A DNA stretch of 6,035 nt from Actinomycetota bacterium (lineage in GTDB: Bacteria > Actinomycetota > Thermoleophilia > Gaiellales > Gaiellaceae). Where the stretch lies: the NCBI GenBank assembly GCA_003170995.1, contig PMXT01000110.1, positions 1-6,035 of the forward strand. The letters are read 5' to 3'. A model generated the notes under the pieces. The model ran no database searches. It saw nothing but the letters and a program-made list of their open reading frames with translations, and was not told the DNA's origin. The translations under genes and the position numbers were made by a program. Positions within the stretch are counted from its first letter, which is position 1, and the number at the start of each line of letters is the position of its first letter. This document shows positions 5,178 through 6,035 of the stretch, piece by piece.

Positions 5178-5999
5178 ATGCCCGAGACTGCCTCGCTCAG
5201 CTACAACCTCTATATGACTGGTGAGGAGAAAGTCCGTCTCGGCGGCATGGCGCTAGAGAACGGCGTGCTCGTTCAGGGGCCGACCGCCTGGGCTTGCGCG
5301 GTGCGTCTGCCGAGTGGAGATATTCGGGTGGTTGCGCGCCGGAAGCGTTTCCAGGCATCGCGGGTGCGCTCGCCACTGCTGCGCGGGCCGGCGCGGCTCG
5401 CCGAGGCGTTCGCGGTTCTGCCGGGCATTCGTCGCGCGCTCCCCGAGGCCCGTCTTCCCTTCACGCGCCCACGGGTGCGGGCGGCGATCGTCGCCAGCTC
5501 GCTTGCTGTGCGGCTGATTCGTAGCTCGCCCCGTGCCGGCTCGCTCGCTAGCGAGCTCTCCACTGTGGCGCTGACGATCCTGCCGGCGGCTGTTTCGCTC
5601 CGTGGCTCCGAGCTGACCGCCTACCACGGCGCCGAGCACGCAACGATCGGCTCCTACGAGCACAACGAGCCGCGCGGCCGCATCCACGAGCGCTGCGGCT
5701 CGAACCTGATCGCTCCGATGCTCGCCGGTTCGGTCCTGGCCAGCGTGCTCGCCGAGCGCCTTCCCCGGCGGGCCAGGCGTTTCGGCCGGGTGGGCGGACA
5801 GGTGGCCGCGATCGCTGTCGCAAGCGAGCTTCTGGGCTGGGCGCTCGCTCATCCCGAGGAGTTTCTCTCGCGCGTGATCCGCCGCCCCGGGCTGGAGTTG
5901 CAGCAGCACTTTGCGACCGCCGAGCCGAGCCCGGAGCAGCTCGAGGTGGCGCGCGCGGCGCTGGATGCCTGCTTGGAGCTCGAGGCCGAGCCGGACTAA
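5178..5999 (+). CDS. DUF1385 (YqhQ-like, COG3872) membrane protein of unknown function
   Basis: The 273-aa protein shows the family landmarks in order: LGGMALENGVLVQGPTAWACAVR near the N-terminus (residues about 21-43), RGP at 69-71, ELTAYHGAEHATI at 145-157, RCGSN at 172-176 and GLELQ..FATAEPSPEQLEVA towards the C-terminus (238 onward). H150, E153, H154 and C173 lie in the conserved HGAEH and RCG motifs that underlie the family's annotation as a predicted metal-dependent enzyme. No reaction is established. Canonical members have HGAEHKTI and HPRCGT; here these read HGAEHATI and HERCGS, which are modest substitutions. Likely membrane-embedded segments lie at about 100-114, 125-142, 178-193 and 206-224. 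DUF1385 genes often sit near rpmE/prfA in other bacteria, but neither is visible here. ATG 5178 is chosen because the Shine-Dalgarno is 8 nt away; GTG 5175 would add one residue. A hairpin follows the stop. Confidence 0.9.
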   Translation: MPETASLSYNLYMTGEEKVRLGGMALENGVLVQGPTAWACAVRLPSGDIRVVARRKRFQASRVRSPLLRGPARLAEAFAVLPGIRRALPEARLPFTRPRVRAAIVASSLAVRLIRSSPRAGSLASELSTVALTILPAAVSLRGSELTAYHGAEHATIGSYEHNEPRGRIHERCGSNLIAPMLAGSVLASVLAERLPRRARRFGRVGGQVAAIAVASELLGWALAHPEEFLSRVIRRPGLELQQHFATAEPSPEQLEVARAALDACLELEAEPD

Positions 6000-6000
6000 G

Positions 6001-6018
6001 GGCCTATTCCAATAGGTC
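6001..6018 (+). terminator. Short perfect hairpin immediately after the DUF1385 stop codon
   Basis: CCTATT (6003-6008) and AATAGG (6011-6016) are perfect inverted repeats around CC. With G-U and G-C pairs outside (6002/6017 and 6001/6018) the stem could reach about 7 pairs around a TCCA loop. It starts two bases after the TAA. No T-tract follows, so it may be a weak terminator, a 3' RNA end or an operator for a gene beyond the window. Confidence 0.35.
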
Positions 6019-6035
6019 TGCACGCCCAGCGCGGC

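Noticed and set aside
5253..6023. 256-codon minus-strand frame opposite the DUF1385 gene
   Set aside because: The plus-strand frame has family signatures and a strong ribosome site. The antisense product is Arg/Gln-rich and motif-free.

Overview
The window reads as a chromosomal stretch of a high-GC bacterium, most likely an actinomycetote of the Thermoleophilia type (Solirubrobacterales/Gaiellales-like). This is inferred from strong G/C third-position codon bias, secreted proteins built from short beta-sandwich modules typical of that group (including the 'P.N.S.P.VSGTP... W...P.SY.YQWRRC...C..I.GA...Y.L' repeat), and U-poor terminator-like hairpins. No database search was possible, so the taxon is a judgement from sequence style.

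Layout. Positions 1-27 hold what may be the first nine codons of a minus-strand gene running off the window (MSDLFADAA, compatible with a RarA-type AAA+ ATPase start). A strong hairpin with a UUCG tetraloop at 72-97 separates it from a 584-aa secreted protein on the minus strand (128-1882), which has a signal peptide, a small beta domain and one thrombospondin-type-3-like calcium loop. Divergently, a fold-type IV PLP enzyme (2078-2947, probably 4-amino-4-deoxychorismate lyase or a related class IV aminotransferase) is read on the plus strand. The 195-bp divergent spacer contains competing hairpins and a candidate ECF-type promoter.

A 291-bp gap follows, with a short coding-like relic and an AT-rich candidate promoter. 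It leads into a secreted multidomain protein (3239-4969): signal peptide, beta-sandwich module, two nearly identical 96-aa Ig-like repeats, and a C-terminal beta-propeller-like domain whose codon use is less GC-biased than its neighbours. After a 208-bp spacer unusually rich in inverted repeats comes a DUF1385/YqhQ-family membrane protein (5178-5999) with a very strong Shine-Dalgarno sequence. A perfect short hairpin follows its stop codon.

The complete genes do not form an obvious pathway: two exported structural-type proteins, one cofactor-pathway enzyme and one membrane protein of unknown function. No mobile element, CRISPR array, tRNA or rRNA was seen. The most interesting part is the 4970-5177 spacer. 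There a CGCCCTCC segment could pair with any of three G-rich partners, one of which is the Shine-Dalgarno of the DUF1385 gene, an arrangement resembling a translational switch but unproven.
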